A stretch of 54,684 nucleotides of DNA from contig CADAZX010000008.1 of NCBI GenBank assembly GCA_902792515.1, positions 1-54,684 on the forward strand. Direction: 5' to 3'. Shown here piece by piece: positions 34,995 through 42,985 of the stretch. How positions within the stretch are numbered: position 1 is the first letter of the stretch; each line of letters begins with the position of its first letter. The translations under genes and the position numbers were made by a program. The notes under the pieces were generated by a model that ran no database searches, was not told the DNA's origin, and saw only the letters and a list, made by a program, of their open reading frames with translations. This DNA is from an uncultured Ruminococcus sp. Its GTDB lineage: Bacteria; Bacillota; Clostridia; UBA1212.

Positions 34995-35945
34995 GTGGGA
35001 AATCTTTTTGTTCTAGGCGATCTGCACTTCGGGCAGGGCGTCGACAAACCAATGGATATCTTCGGACCGCAGTGGCGCGGGCACACCGGGAAAATTGCCG
35101 AAAATTGGAGGAATACCGTTGCCGGGGACGACGTTGTCGTGGTAAACGGCGACATTTCCTGGGGTTTGAAGCTTGAAGAGGCGGTGCCCGATCTGGTTCT
35201 GCTCGATTCGCTTCCAGGCCGGAAAATAATTCTCAAGGGGAACCACGAGCTATGGTGGGCGACCTGCGCGAAGCTCGAGTCCGTTTTCGCAAAGCACGGG
35301 CTGAAAACGATGCGCCCGCTTTACAACAACGCCTACTACTGGCCGGAGAAGAACGTTCTTTTGTGCGGGACGAGGGGCTGGAAGGTGCCGGAAAATGCCG
35401 ACTTCGGCGCGGATGACACGAAAATCATGAACCGGGAGCTGATGAGGTTTTCGGCGTCGGTCAGCTACGGCAAAAAGCTTGTCGAAAAATACAGAACGAT
35501 CGTCGGCGACAGGCGCATGGCGGATGATGCGGAAGCGGAGGAAGAAAACAGCGGAAACAGCCTCCGGGAATGCGAAAAAACGCCGGAAAATGAAGAAAAA
35601 TCGCGGAAAAACGCGAAAAAACAGATGGTTTTCGACCCGCGGGAAATAATTGAGGAACTGCCGGAGGGAATGAGTTTTCCGGAAAAAGAGCCGGAAATAA
35701 TAGCTTTCCTCCACTACCCACCGGTTGATTTCGCAAAACGTACGTGCAACGAATGGACCGGCAGGATCGCTGAGGCGGGCATCCGGAGGTGCTACTTCGG
35801 ACACATTCACGGCGCGGGAAAGGCCTCGAGAGACAGCTTCGGGAACCCGCAGCCCGCGTTTTCGAGGAACGGGGTGGACTACTACCTGACCGCTTCTGAC
35901 TACCTTTCGTTTATGCCGCAGAAAATCGATTTTCCGGAAAATTGA
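34995..35945 (+). CDS. Calcineurin-like metallophosphoesterase
   Basis: This protein of about 316 residues has all the two-metal phosphoesterase motifs: LGDLHFG near residue 6, NGDISWG near 48, KGNHELWW near 75, FLHYPP and FGHIHG near the C-terminus. The segment at about residues 175-215 is an acidic and lysine-rich insert (EAEEENSGNSLRECEKTPE and beyond). Its DNA (about 35530-35690) is rich in CGGAAAA and GGGAAATAA words like the intergenic repeats. The start is uncertain; GTG at 34995 is used because the frame upstream is repeat sequence. The substrate is unknown. Confidence 0.85.
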   Translation: MGNLFVLGDLHFGQGVDKPMDIFGPQWRGHTGKIAENWRNTVAGDDVVVVNGDISWGLKLEEAVPDLVLLDSLPGRKIILKGNHELWWATCAKLESVFAKHGLKTMRPLYNNAYYWPEKNVLLCGTRGWKVPENADFGADDTKIMNRELMRFSASVSYGKKLVEKYRTIVGDRRMADDAEAEEENSGNSLRECEKTPENEEKSRKNAKKQMVFDPREIIEELPEGMSFPEKEPEIIAFLHYPPVDFAKRTCNEWTGRIAEAGIRRCYFGHIHGAGKASRDSFGNPQPAFSRNGVDYYLTASDYLSFMPQKIDFPEN

Positions 35946-36032
35946 ACGGCTGCAACTTTTTTCAATATTTTCCGCGTATAATGTTTTCCGGGAAATAAAC
36001 CCGAACGTTTTGAGACAGGAAGGGAAGAAAAA

Positions 36033-37787
36033 TTGAATCTTGAAACTCTTGTCATAGGCATCGCCCGCGGGAACAAGGACGACCTGAAAAAATATTACGA
36101 GCTGACGTCGCGCGGCGTCTACGTTTTCGCGCTTGCTTACCTGAAGGACCGTTTCCTGGCGAGGGACGCGGCCGTTGAGAGCTACAGACGCGTTATAAAC
36201 GAGGCGTATATTTTTGACAGCTCGATGTCTGCGGAGCTCTGGCACCTTGAATTTGTGAAAAATCTCTGCACGAACGGGCTTTGCGACGGCGGAATCGCGG
36301 CGGTTTCGGCGAAACAGCGGCGGGACAATATTTCCGGGCTGCTTGAAAAGTCGCTCTTCGGGACCGACGAGGACCGCGGAAAAATTATCGCGCTCAGGTG
36401 CGGCACAGGACTTGGAAAAAGTCAGATTGCCGGCCTCCTCAGATACAACTCCGCGTCGTGCGCGGGCGAGTTCAGGCGCGGTATCGCGCAGGCCGCAAAA
36501 GAGGCGGGCCTTGACGAAAAGAACGCGGACGCGATCCAAAAACAACTGAAGGACGACATCGCGGCGGCGTGCCCGGACTACTACGACCTTATCGAAAACG
36601 GCGGCGAAAACGCGTTCTCGAACATAAACGGCACGACTCTCTGGATCCGCGAGGACGAATCGGCCGAACCGGGTGAAACACAGGAAAAACGCCTGGCGCG
36701 GATCGAGGGAAAACGCGCGCAAAAGCGGAAAAAGGCCATTGTCGCGGTGATTATCTGCGCCGCGGCCGCCGTTTTGCTGCTGGGTGCGGCCGCGGCTGTC
36801 CATTTTGCCAAATCGGGGCGTACTCTGCTGAAGGACCCAGACGAAGAGACTCAGGAAATTGTGGAGCCTCAGTACAGGACCGACGACCCGATGGTCGCCG
36901 TAGGCGACAAACTGTACTTTTCAAACTACGCCGACGGCGGCAAGCTGTGGGTTTTCGATCTCGCCGAGGGCAGGAAAAAGGCTGTTTCCGACGCGGTTCC
37001 CAAGGATTTTTCCGAACCGTCCGCCGACGGGACCGTCTATTTCCGCGACTCCGTCAAGGGCGAAATCTGCGTGCTCAAGGCTGACGGAACCGTCTCTTCG
37101 ACGGAAATCAAAGGCGCGCTTCCGGTTGTTACGGCGGATGGCGTTTTCTTTTCGTCGAGATCAGGCGTCTCGCTGCTGACCGCGGACGGCGGTGTTTCGG
37201 ATATTTTCCGGGACACGGCGGGCTCTGCCTACAGGTTTGACATGCACGCGGCGCCGGATTCGGTTATATTTTCCGCGGCACCTTCCGAGGGCCTCTACCG
37301 CTTGACGAAAGCGGGCGACGATTCGTACTACTGCGACAACGCGATGACCGGCTACGTCATTTACACGTTTGAAATTTTCGGCGACTATATCGTTTTTGAC
37401 GACGGGAACGGCAGCCTGTACTGCGTGAATATGCAAAAGGGAACGGACGCGGTGTCGACAGTCAAGGGGAAATTGAAAACAGGCGCGTTTTGCGTGGACG
37501 GCGGCGTGATTTACTACTACGGAACCGCTGAAAACGACGATACGAACGCCGTGAGAGCCGTTTCTGTCGAAAACGCCGCGGCAGGAAAAATCCCCGAAAA
37601 GCTCTTCGTCCCCGAAGTGAAAAAAGCCGATCTGGCCGATATTTACGTCAAAAACGGCAACGTATTCTGCTACTTTTCGAACGGGGACAAAAACAAGCCC
37701 AGGAACGAGCTTCGCGTATACAAGGGTGCCGCTGAACCCGGTACGAACGCTTCGGCGCAGGTTATTTACACGAGAAACAGGAAATAA
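36033..37787 (+). CDS. Membrane-tethered sigma-factor-like protein with outside beta-propeller-like domain
   Basis: This 584-residue protein appears to be a fusion. Residues 1-75 resemble region 2 of ECF sigma factors (GNKDDLKKYYELTSRGVYVFALAYL, then RDAAVESYRRV). Residues about 115-155 resemble a region 4 helix-turn-helix (LRCGTGLGKSQIAGLLRYN). A basic stretch (RAQKRKK) and a membrane helix near 235-257 follow. The rest is repeated short strands (VGDKLYFSNYADGGKLWVFDL and similar) like DUF5050 propellers. The basic residues put the sigma part inside the cell and the propeller outside. The start is TTG after AGGAAGGGAAG. A TATAAT box lies near 35975. Function is inferred only. Confidence 0.7.
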   Translation: MNLETLVIGIARGNKDDLKKYYELTSRGVYVFALAYLKDRFLARDAAVESYRRVINEAYIFDSSMSAELWHLEFVKNLCTNGLCDGGIAAVSAKQRRDNISGLLEKSLFGTDEDRGKIIALRCGTGLGKSQIAGLLRYNSASCAGEFRRGIAQAAKEAGLDEKNADAIQKQLKDDIAAACPDYYDLIENGGENAFSNINGTTLWIREDESAEPGETQEKRLARIEGKRAQKRKKAIVAVIICAAAAVLLLGAAAAVHFAKSGRTLLKDPDEETQEIVEPQYRTDDPMVAVGDKLYFSNYADGGKLWVFDLAEGRKKAVSDAVPKDFSEPSADGTVYFRDSVKGEICVLKADGTVSSTEIKGALPVVTADGVFFSSRSGVSLLTADGGVSDIFRDTAGSAYRFDMHAAPDSVIFSAAPSEGLYRLTKAGDDSYYCDNAMTGYVIYTFEIFGDYIVFDDGNGSLYCVNMQKGTDAVSTVKGKLKTGAFCVDGGVIYYYGTAENDDTNAVRAVSVENAAAGKIPEKLFVPEVKKADLADIYVKNGNVFCYFSNGDKNKPRNELRVYKGAAEPGTNASAQVIYTRNRK

Positions 37788-37789
37788 AT

Positions 37790-37930
37790 ATTTCCGGAAA
37801 ACGGCTTTAAAGTGCATTTCCGGAAAATCGCGGGAAATATCCGGTTAGAACTTTTCCGGAGAATGCCGGGAAATATCCAGTCAGAGCATTTCCGGAAAAT
37901 CGCGGGAAATATTTATTTCCGAGAAATAAA
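37790..37930. repeat. 36-bp tandem palindromic repeat array (three units)
   Basis: Units begin at 37814, 37850 and 37886, exactly 36 bases apart, each with a TTTCCGGAAAAT-like core, a CGGGAAATATC half and a linker of the CCGGTTAGA or CCAGTCAGA type. One extra core lies at 37790. The array links the sigma-like gene to the lipid kinase gene. The linker sequence differs from that of the other arrays. Confidence 0.92.
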
Positions 37931-37976
37931 AAACGGTCGAAGTGATGCCAAATCGCATTAAAACGGATGATTGGTA

Positions 37977-38004
37977 TTGCATTTCGGCACGTTTCAAGTA
38001 TAAT
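37977..38004 (+). promoter_or_regulatory. Promoter of the diacylglycerol kinase-like gene
   Basis: TTGCAT (37977-37982) and TATAAT (37999-38004) are separated by 16 bases. The GTG start lies 33 bases downstream of the -10 box. Confidence 0.75.
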
Positions 38005-38037
38005 AAATATGACAGTCAGGAAAGAGAGGCGACAGCC

Positions 38038-38979
38038 GTGAAGGGCATATACATAATTAATCCGAATTCCGGAATGAGATTTCTGCAGGGAAACGCGCAC
38101 ACGATGGCGCGGAACATGCTGAAAAACGGTAAAATTGACGAATGCAGGTTTGTCTACACGCGCAAGGGCGGAGACGGTTTTGCGGCTGCGGCGTCACTTA
38201 AACCGGGCGAATTTGATTTTGTGCTCGCGGCCGGCGGGGACGGAACGGTGAGCGAGGTCGTGAACGGTCTTATGACTTCGGGCTGCGGCATTCCGCTACT
38301 GATTCTCGGCGCCGGGACGACGAACGATTTCTCAAGCGCGCTCGGTCTCGGGACAGGTCCGCTTGTTCTGGAACGGCTGGCGACGGATTACTACGTGCGC
38401 GAAGTCGACGTCGGCATCTGCAACGGAAGGTACTTCACGAACGTGGCCTCCGGCGGCATGCTTTCCGACATAGCTCACAGCACTTCGCCCGAGCTGAAAT
38501 CGGTTTACGGGAAAATGGCTTATTACGCGGAGGGAATGCGCGAACTCGGCTCGCTCAAGCTGACTTCAACACGGCTTCGCTACATTTCCGACAAGGAAAC
38601 AATCGAGGAGGACACGTTCCTGTTTGCGGTTGTGAATTCCTGCCAGTCCGGCGGATTCAACAGGATTGCGCCGCTCGCGAAACTCGACGATGGCAAGATC
38701 GACGTCTGCATCATCAAAACGATCGCGCCGACGGACGTGATTCCGCTGTTCAACAACATTCAGATGGGAATGCACCCGAACGACCGTAACGTCAGGTATT
38801 TCCAGACGAAAAAACTCAGGATCGAGCTGTGCAACGAAGCGGATTCCTTCACGGTTGACTGCGACGGCGAAAACGCGGGCAGCATGCCGCTGGAAATCAG
38901 TGTGGCGCCCGAAAAACTGAAGTTGATCGTTCCGAAACAGTCCGCGAAGGCGAAAAAACTGTTCACGGAGTGGCCGTAA
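38038..38979 (+). CDS. Diacylglycerol kinase family lipid kinase (DagK/YegS type)
   Basis: This 313-residue protein phosphorylates a lipid alcohol, probably diacylglycerol, using ATP. The family nucleotide motif AAGGDGTVSEVVNGL is near residues 64-78. Before it lies INPNSG at residues 7-12, and the C-terminal beta-domain includes VDCDGENAGSMPLEI. It starts at GTG after AAAGAGAGG; the frame upstream contains the promoter. It is flanked on both sides by 36-bp palindromic repeat arrays. Confidence 0.92.
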   Translation: MKGIYIINPNSGMRFLQGNAHTMARNMLKNGKIDECRFVYTRKGGDGFAAAASLKPGEFDFVLAAGGDGTVSEVVNGLMTSGCGIPLLILGAGTTNDFSSALGLGTGPLVLERLATDYYVREVDVGICNGRYFTNVASGGMLSDIAHSTSPELKSVYGKMAYYAEGMRELGSLKLTSTRLRYISDKETIEEDTFLFAVVNSCQSGGFNRIAPLAKLDDGKIDVCIIKTIAPTDVIPLFNNIQMGMHPNDRNVRYFQTKKLRIELCNEADSFTVDCDGENAGSMPLEISVAPEKLKLIVPKQSAKAKKLFTEWP

Positions 38980-38985
38980 GGTGAT

Positions 38986-39081
38986 ATTTCCGGAAAATAG
39001 CGGGAAATATCACGGAATAACATTTCCGGGAAATGCCGGGAAATATCACAGAATAACATTTCCGGGAAATAAAGGGAAATA
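38986..39081. repeat. 36-bp tandem palindromic repeat array (three units)
   Basis: Cores ATTTCCGGAAAAT or ATTTCCGGGAAAT start at 38986, 39022 and 39058, an exact 36-bp period. The linkers here are CACGGAATAAC and CACAGAATAAC. The array starts seven bases after the lipid kinase stop codon and ends 37 bases before the next start. Confidence 0.93.
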
Positions 39082-39117
39082 ATAAAAATTGAACTGTTTG
39101 GAAAAGGGGGAGACAAG

Positions 39118-40350
39118 ATGAAAAAGATAATAGTTGCGCTTTTGGCGGCGGCTGTTTTCGCCGTGTCGGTATTACCGTTCGCGGTTTTCGCCGGCGGAAG
39201 CGGAGAAGTTGCGGCGGTGCAGAAGAGTCCTGCGGCGGAGGTGACGCGGAACCCGGTTGAGAGGACGTTCCCGAGGGGGAGCGACCTGGTGTATACAGTT
39301 GAGGGGGAGAACGTGACCAAATTCGAGTGGCATCTAATTTACAACGGGGAGGACTGCGAGCTGACGAAAGCAAACGGGGTCAACCGCGCGAAGGAGCTTG
39401 GCAAGAATCCGTCCGGTGATGCGGCGCAGGAGGTGATCGGCGCGGACAGCGGGACGCTCAGACTGAAGGGGTTCTGGTTCCCGAAGGAGGCCAACGTTCA
39501 GGTGACCTGCGTGCTCACGGGTGCCAACAACGCCGGCGTGGTCGTGGGACCGGTTGCGGTACGCCTTATGGATACCGTTGACGATACGCTGCAGCCGCCG
39601 GATATCAAGATGAAGGCGAACGTTTTCGCGAGGCAGGACACGATAATCAAGCTGGCGTGCAGCGTTCAGGACCCAGAGGGGTTCACGTATGACGCGTACC
39701 AGTACACGTGGTTCGTGCTCGAAAACGGCAAGGAGAAGGAGATTCCCGACGAGGAGGGTTCGATTCTTGTGGTCAACCAGGACCTGGGCCGCAGGGAGTA
39801 CAAGTGCCGCGTTACCGCGATCGTCAGCGGAACGAGAATCGAACACGAGACGATGTGGACGTCGGTAGAGATTTACGTTCCGAGCGTGAAGGTTTCGTAT
39901 CCGGACAAAAACGTGACGCTGAAGGCGGGCAAGACTGCCAAGATCGAGGCGGAGTACGAGGTTTTCAGACCTGTTGACGAGGGCAAGGTGACGTTCCAGT
40001 GGTACAAATCCGACAAGGCCGACGGCGTTTACAAAAAGGTCGACGGCGCGACTGACGCGGAGCTCGAGCTGAAGGGGACCGAAGAGGCTTGCGAGGAATA
40101 CTATTTCTGCATCGTCGCCAACGAGCCGTACTACCAGAACAGGGAAGGCGACCTCGAGGGAACGCGCTACGAGAGCGTTTTTGACAGCCTGAACGTGGTC
40201 AAGGTCGTCCACAAGGGCGGCTCCGCGGCGGGCGAGAGCGGCGACATCAATTTGTTCGTGATCATTTTTGTGGTGCTCGGAGTTGTCGCTGTGATGCTCC
40301 TCGCGGCGGTGATCGTGCTGCTGGTAGTGCTTCTTAAAAGGAAACAATAA
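39118..40350 (+). CDS. Surface-anchored protein with Ig-like domains
   Basis: This 410-residue protein starts at ATG after AGGGGGAG. It has a signal peptide (KKIIVALLAAAVFAVSVLPFAVFAG), about three beta-rich Ig/PKD-like domains with repeated pattern TWFVLENGKEKEIP, TFQWYKSDKADGVYKKV and YKCRVTAIVSG, and a C-terminal membrane helix (LFVIIFVVLGVVAVMLLAAVIVLL) followed by KRKQ. It should be held in the membrane with the Ig-like part outside. No catalytic motif is seen. It may be an adhesin or part of the cell envelope; this is inference from architecture. Confidence 0.8.
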   Translation: MKKIIVALLAAAVFAVSVLPFAVFAGGSGEVAAVQKSPAAEVTRNPVERTFPRGSDLVYTVEGENVTKFEWHLIYNGEDCELTKANGVNRAKELGKNPSGDAAQEVIGADSGTLRLKGFWFPKEANVQVTCVLTGANNAGVVVGPVAVRLMDTVDDTLQPPDIKMKANVFARQDTIIKLACSVQDPEGFTYDAYQYTWFVLENGKEKEIPDEEGSILVVNQDLGRREYKCRVTAIVSGTRIEHETMWTSVEIYVPSVKVSYPDKNVTLKAGKTAKIEAEYEVFRPVDEGKVTFQWYKSDKADGVYKKVDGATDAELELKGTEEACEEYYFCIVANEPYYQNREGDLEGTRYESVFDSLNVVKVVHKGGSAAGESGDINLFVIIFVVLGVVAVMLLAAVIVLLVVLLKRKQ

Positions 40351-40376
40351 ATCTTACAGTCTGATATTATAAAGAT

Positions 40377-40557
40377 AACCCCGCACGGCTTGAAACGGGC
40401 CGCGCGGGATTTTTTAAGGTGTGCCGGGCACTTTTTTAGTCTACCCGGCATTCTATAGTACGGCAGCCATGCCGGCGTACTAAAAAAATCCCGGAAACGC
40501 GGGGCATTTCCGGGACATCGCATTGAGCGGTTTCGGTTTTCCGAGATCATCTCTTCG
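40377..40557. repeat. Left direct repeat of the rpsI island (copy A)
   Basis: This 181-base block matches 42683-42996. It holds a plus-strand terminator hairpin (CCCGCACGGC with GCCGCGCGGG, 40380-40408, then T-run), a linker, a minus-strand terminator hairpin, and the last three codons plus stop of rpsI in the minus direction. Both hairpins carry mismatches that copy B lacks, so copy A looks decayed. The gap from here to the ATPase gene (40558-40671) holds a TTGAGAA/TTCTCAA inverted repeat and the promoter. Confidence 0.88.
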
Positions 40558-40671
40558 GAGACCGCCAGACACTTCCGAAAACACCCGAGAAAACTGAGAT
40601 GGTTTTGTCTCTAGTTTTTTCTATTGAGAACTTATCCAATATATTAGTCAAATTCTCAACGGACAAACCTC

Positions 40672-40725
40672 TTGACTTTACGCAAAACTTAGGCTAAAAT
40701 ATAGTGTACTTCATTTTAGCCTAAG
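40672..40725 (+). promoter_or_regulatory. Promoter with overlapping 13-bp palindromic operator
   Basis: TTGACT (40672-40677) and TAAAAT (40695-40700) are separated by 17 bases. The inverted repeat CTTAGGCTAAAAT (40688-40700) and ATTTTAGCCTAAG (40713-40725) is perfect over 13 bp with a 12-base centre. The left arm covers the -10 box and the right arm covers the start of the AAGGAGG ribosome site. A regulator binding here would block transcription, and the RNA hairpin would hide the ribosome site. A related site lies at 42051-42084. Confidence 0.85.
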
Positions 40726-40737
40726 GAGGCGTACGCC

Positions 40738-41964
40738 ATGGAATATATAAGAAGAGAACTGGAGCGCAAGTTCCTGAAGGCCAGTCAGGCATTCAAAGCG
40801 GTCATGGTCGTTGGTGCCAGGCAGGTCGGAAAATCGACGATGCTGAAGCAGCTTGCCAAAGACCAGAAGCGGACCTATGTTACGATGGACGATACCCAGC
40901 TTCGGCAATTTGCCCAGACGGATCCGAAACTATTTCTGCAGACCTATCAGCCGCCAATCTTGATCGACGAAGTACAGAAAGCCCCAGAGCTTTTTGAGCG
41001 GATCAAGATCATCTGCGACGAAAGTGAAGAAAGAGGTCTTTTCTGGCTGACCGGTTCTCAGAGCAAAAAACTCATGAAAAAAGCCGGCGATTCCCTGGCT
41101 GGCCGGCTCTGCGTTCTGAGGATGTACAGCCTGTCACAACACGAGCTTCTTGGCATTTATCCGGATGACGAGATAGATTTTTCTTTTCCTGCCTGGTCAG
41201 CCAGGAAGCAGCTGTTTCCGGCAAACAACATCCTGGACACATTCGAGCGGATCTGGAGAGGCGGCATGCCGGATGTGCAGCCGCTGAACCGGGAGATGAT
41301 GCGGGAATACTTCAATTCCTATATAGAGACCTATTTGATGCGTGATGCCGTAGATGACAACGGGATCACCGATACGGAAGGTTTCCGCAAGTTTTTAAGG
41401 GCCTGCGCGGCTTTTGCCGGACAGCTGCTGAATTATAACGATCTTGCCGTATCGGCCGGGGTCACGGGTGCCACAGCCAAAGAATGGGTCAAAGTCCTTC
41501 AGTCCATGGGGGTCATTGCACTTTTGGAACCCTACGCTTCCAATGAGCTGAAGCGTCTGATCAAGACGCCGAAGCTGTACTTCTGCGATACCGGTCTATG
41601 CGCGTATCTGTCTTCCTGGACCTCCAAAGATGTTTTGATGAACGGAGCGGCATCGGGCCATTACTATGAAAACTACGTGGTCGGTGAGTTCATCAGAAAC
41701 TACGCCTACGGCAAAAACAAAGTCAATCTGAACTTCTACCGGGACCGCAACATGAAGGAGATCGATCTGATCATTGAATCGGACGGCATCCTCCACCCCA
41801 TCGAGATCAAGAAGGGAAGTTCCCCGGAGAGAAAGCTGATAAACACATTCGCCGTTTTGAAGGAAACGAAGAAGCAGACCGGAAACGGCGGCATCGTCTG
41901 TATGACCGATACGCTCCTTCCGATCGATGAAAAGAACTTCTTTATTCCGTCAAATATCATTTAA
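40738..41964 (+). CDS. AAA+ ATP-binding protein with DUF4143 domain
   Basis: This 408-residue ATPase has Walker A GARQVGKSTML near residues 26-36, YVTMDDTQLRQFA, Walker B PILIDEVQKAPELFERIK near 80-97 and sensor motif WLTGSQSKKLMK near 105. A winged helix and the C-terminal DUF4143 domain end in KEIDLIIESDGILHPIEIKKG, a PD-(D/E)xK-like core (Asp, Glu-Ile-Lys). The family is widespread, often on mobile or defence-linked loci, and its target is unknown. Codon use is less GC-biased than the neighbours. A strong autoregulated-looking promoter precedes it and a terminator follows. Confidence 0.92.
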   Translation: MEYIRRELERKFLKASQAFKAVMVVGARQVGKSTMLKQLAKDQKRTYVTMDDTQLRQFAQTDPKLFLQTYQPPILIDEVQKAPELFERIKIICDESEERGLFWLTGSQSKKLMKKAGDSLAGRLCVLRMYSLSQHELLGIYPDDEIDFSFPAWSARKQLFPANNILDTFERIWRGGMPDVQPLNREMMREYFNSYIETYLMRDAVDDNGITDTEGFRKFLRACAAFAGQLLNYNDLAVSAGVTGATAKEWVKVLQSMGVIALLEPYASNELKRLIKTPKLYFCDTGLCAYLSSWTSKDVLMNGAASGHYYENYVVGEFIRNYAYGKNKVNLNFYRDRNMKEIDLIIESDGILHPIEIKKGSSPERKLINTFAVLKETKKQTGNGGIVCMTDTLLPIDEKNFFIPSNII

Positions 41965-42001
41965 TGCCATATTGACAGATCCGCAGTGTTCTGTCGGCTG
42001 T

Positions 42002-42040
42002 GCCCTCTCGTTTGGAACCCTGGCTCCCGAGAGGGCTTTT
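42002..42040 (+). terminator. Terminator of the ATPase gene
   Basis: GCCCTCTCG (42002-42010) pairs with CGAGAGGGC (42028-42036), followed by TTTTTA. Confidence 0.9.
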
Positions 42041-42050
42041 TATTTGAACT

Positions 42051-42084
42051 TTAGGCTAATCTATAGTGCACTCTATTTTCGCCT
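42051..42084 (+). promoter_or_regulatory. Degenerate second copy of the ATPase operator
   Basis: TTAGGCTAATCTATAGTGCACT, spread over 42051-42072 with a right arm TTTTCGCCTG to 42084, follows the same plan as the operator at 40688-40725, including the ATAGTG centre. The arms match less well. It lies upstream of the small regulator gene and suggests that one repressor serves both genes. Confidence 0.65.
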
Positions 42085-42201
42085 GTGTTTCCTTGCTGCA
42101 TATACCCAGCGTCTTGCTGCTTTATACGAAAAATGTTTTCGTATTGAGCTATTGCAGTTCTCACAACTATGTTCTACAATACTCTCCGGAGGTGAAAAAT
42201 C

Positions 42202-42610
42202 ATGAATACGATCCCCTCGGGAATAGGAACCAGGATCAGGGACGCCCAGAAAGCAGTCGGGATGAGCCAGACAGTGCTGGACCAGCATCTAAACAAGACG
42301 CTCCGCACGATCCGGAAATATGAAAGCGGAGAGATCGAGCCATTTCGTGGCTTTTTTAACCGCAATTCTCAGGGCGGATATTCTTCTCCGATTGAAGCCG
42401 TATCTGTTCCAGTATTCAAGTGAGACTACGCAAACGGCGCTGAAGGAACTTGAAAAAATAAAAGCAGAAAAACTCGGGGCGAAATATCTTTTGAGATGTC
42501 CGCTCACGGCTAGGCAAAAACAGATCTTATCATTCTACGAGTTAAACCAGGGAAAAGTAGTGCAGTATATTGAGGATTTAAATCTCGCGCTACAGGTTCC
42601 GGATAATTGA
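42202..42610 (+). pseudogene. Xre-family regulator, frameshifted
   Basis: The first frame (from ATG at 42202, after CGGAGG) encodes a helix-turn-helix: GIGTRIRDAQKAVGMSQTVLD then TIRKYESGEIEP. At about 42340, beside GGCTTTTTTAACC, this frame goes on to unrelated sequence. The next frame carries the expected continuation (VAFLTAILRADILLRLK) and then a basic helical tail to 42610. Together they form a Cro/CI-like repressor of about 135 residues. The break is a one-base shift near a run of six T. It may be a dead gene, a sequencing error or slippage. It would be the obvious repressor for the palindromic operators. Confidence 0.7.
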
Positions 42611-42685
42611 AAAGACAGGCCTCACAAGACCTGTCTGAGCGATTTGTTAGTATGTTAGTAGAAAAGTTTAGGTTATAATGTTAAC

Positions 42686-42721
42686 CCCGCGCGGCTTGAA
42701 ACGGGCCGCGCGGGATTTTTT
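42686..42721 (+). terminator. Plus-strand terminator in copy B
   Basis: CCCGCGCGGC (42686-42695) pairs perfectly with GCCGCGCGGG (42705-42714), followed by six T. Confidence 0.85.
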
Positions 42722-42920
42722 AAGTCCACCGGGCGTTTATAATTTCGCGCGGGATTTTTTAAGTCCACCGGGCACTTTTTTAAGTCCACCCGGCATTTAT
42801 TTAGTCCACCCGGCATTTTTAATTTCCCCCGGCATTTTTTAGTCCACCCGGCATTTTTAATTTCACGCGGCATTTTATACTCACCCGGAATTTTATAGTT
42901 CGGCATCCATGCCGGCGTAC

Positions 42921-42954
42921 AAAAAAATCCCGGAAACGCGGGGCGTTTCCGGGA
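42921..42954 (-). terminator. Terminator of rplM-rpsI
   Basis: On the minus strand, TCCCGGAAACG and CGTTTCCGGGA (42928-42938 and 42944-42954 on the plus strand) form an 11-bp stem followed by seven T. It lies 32 bases after the rpsI stop. Confidence 0.9.
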
Positions 42955-42985
42955 CATCGCATTGAGCGGTTTCGGTTTCCCGAGA

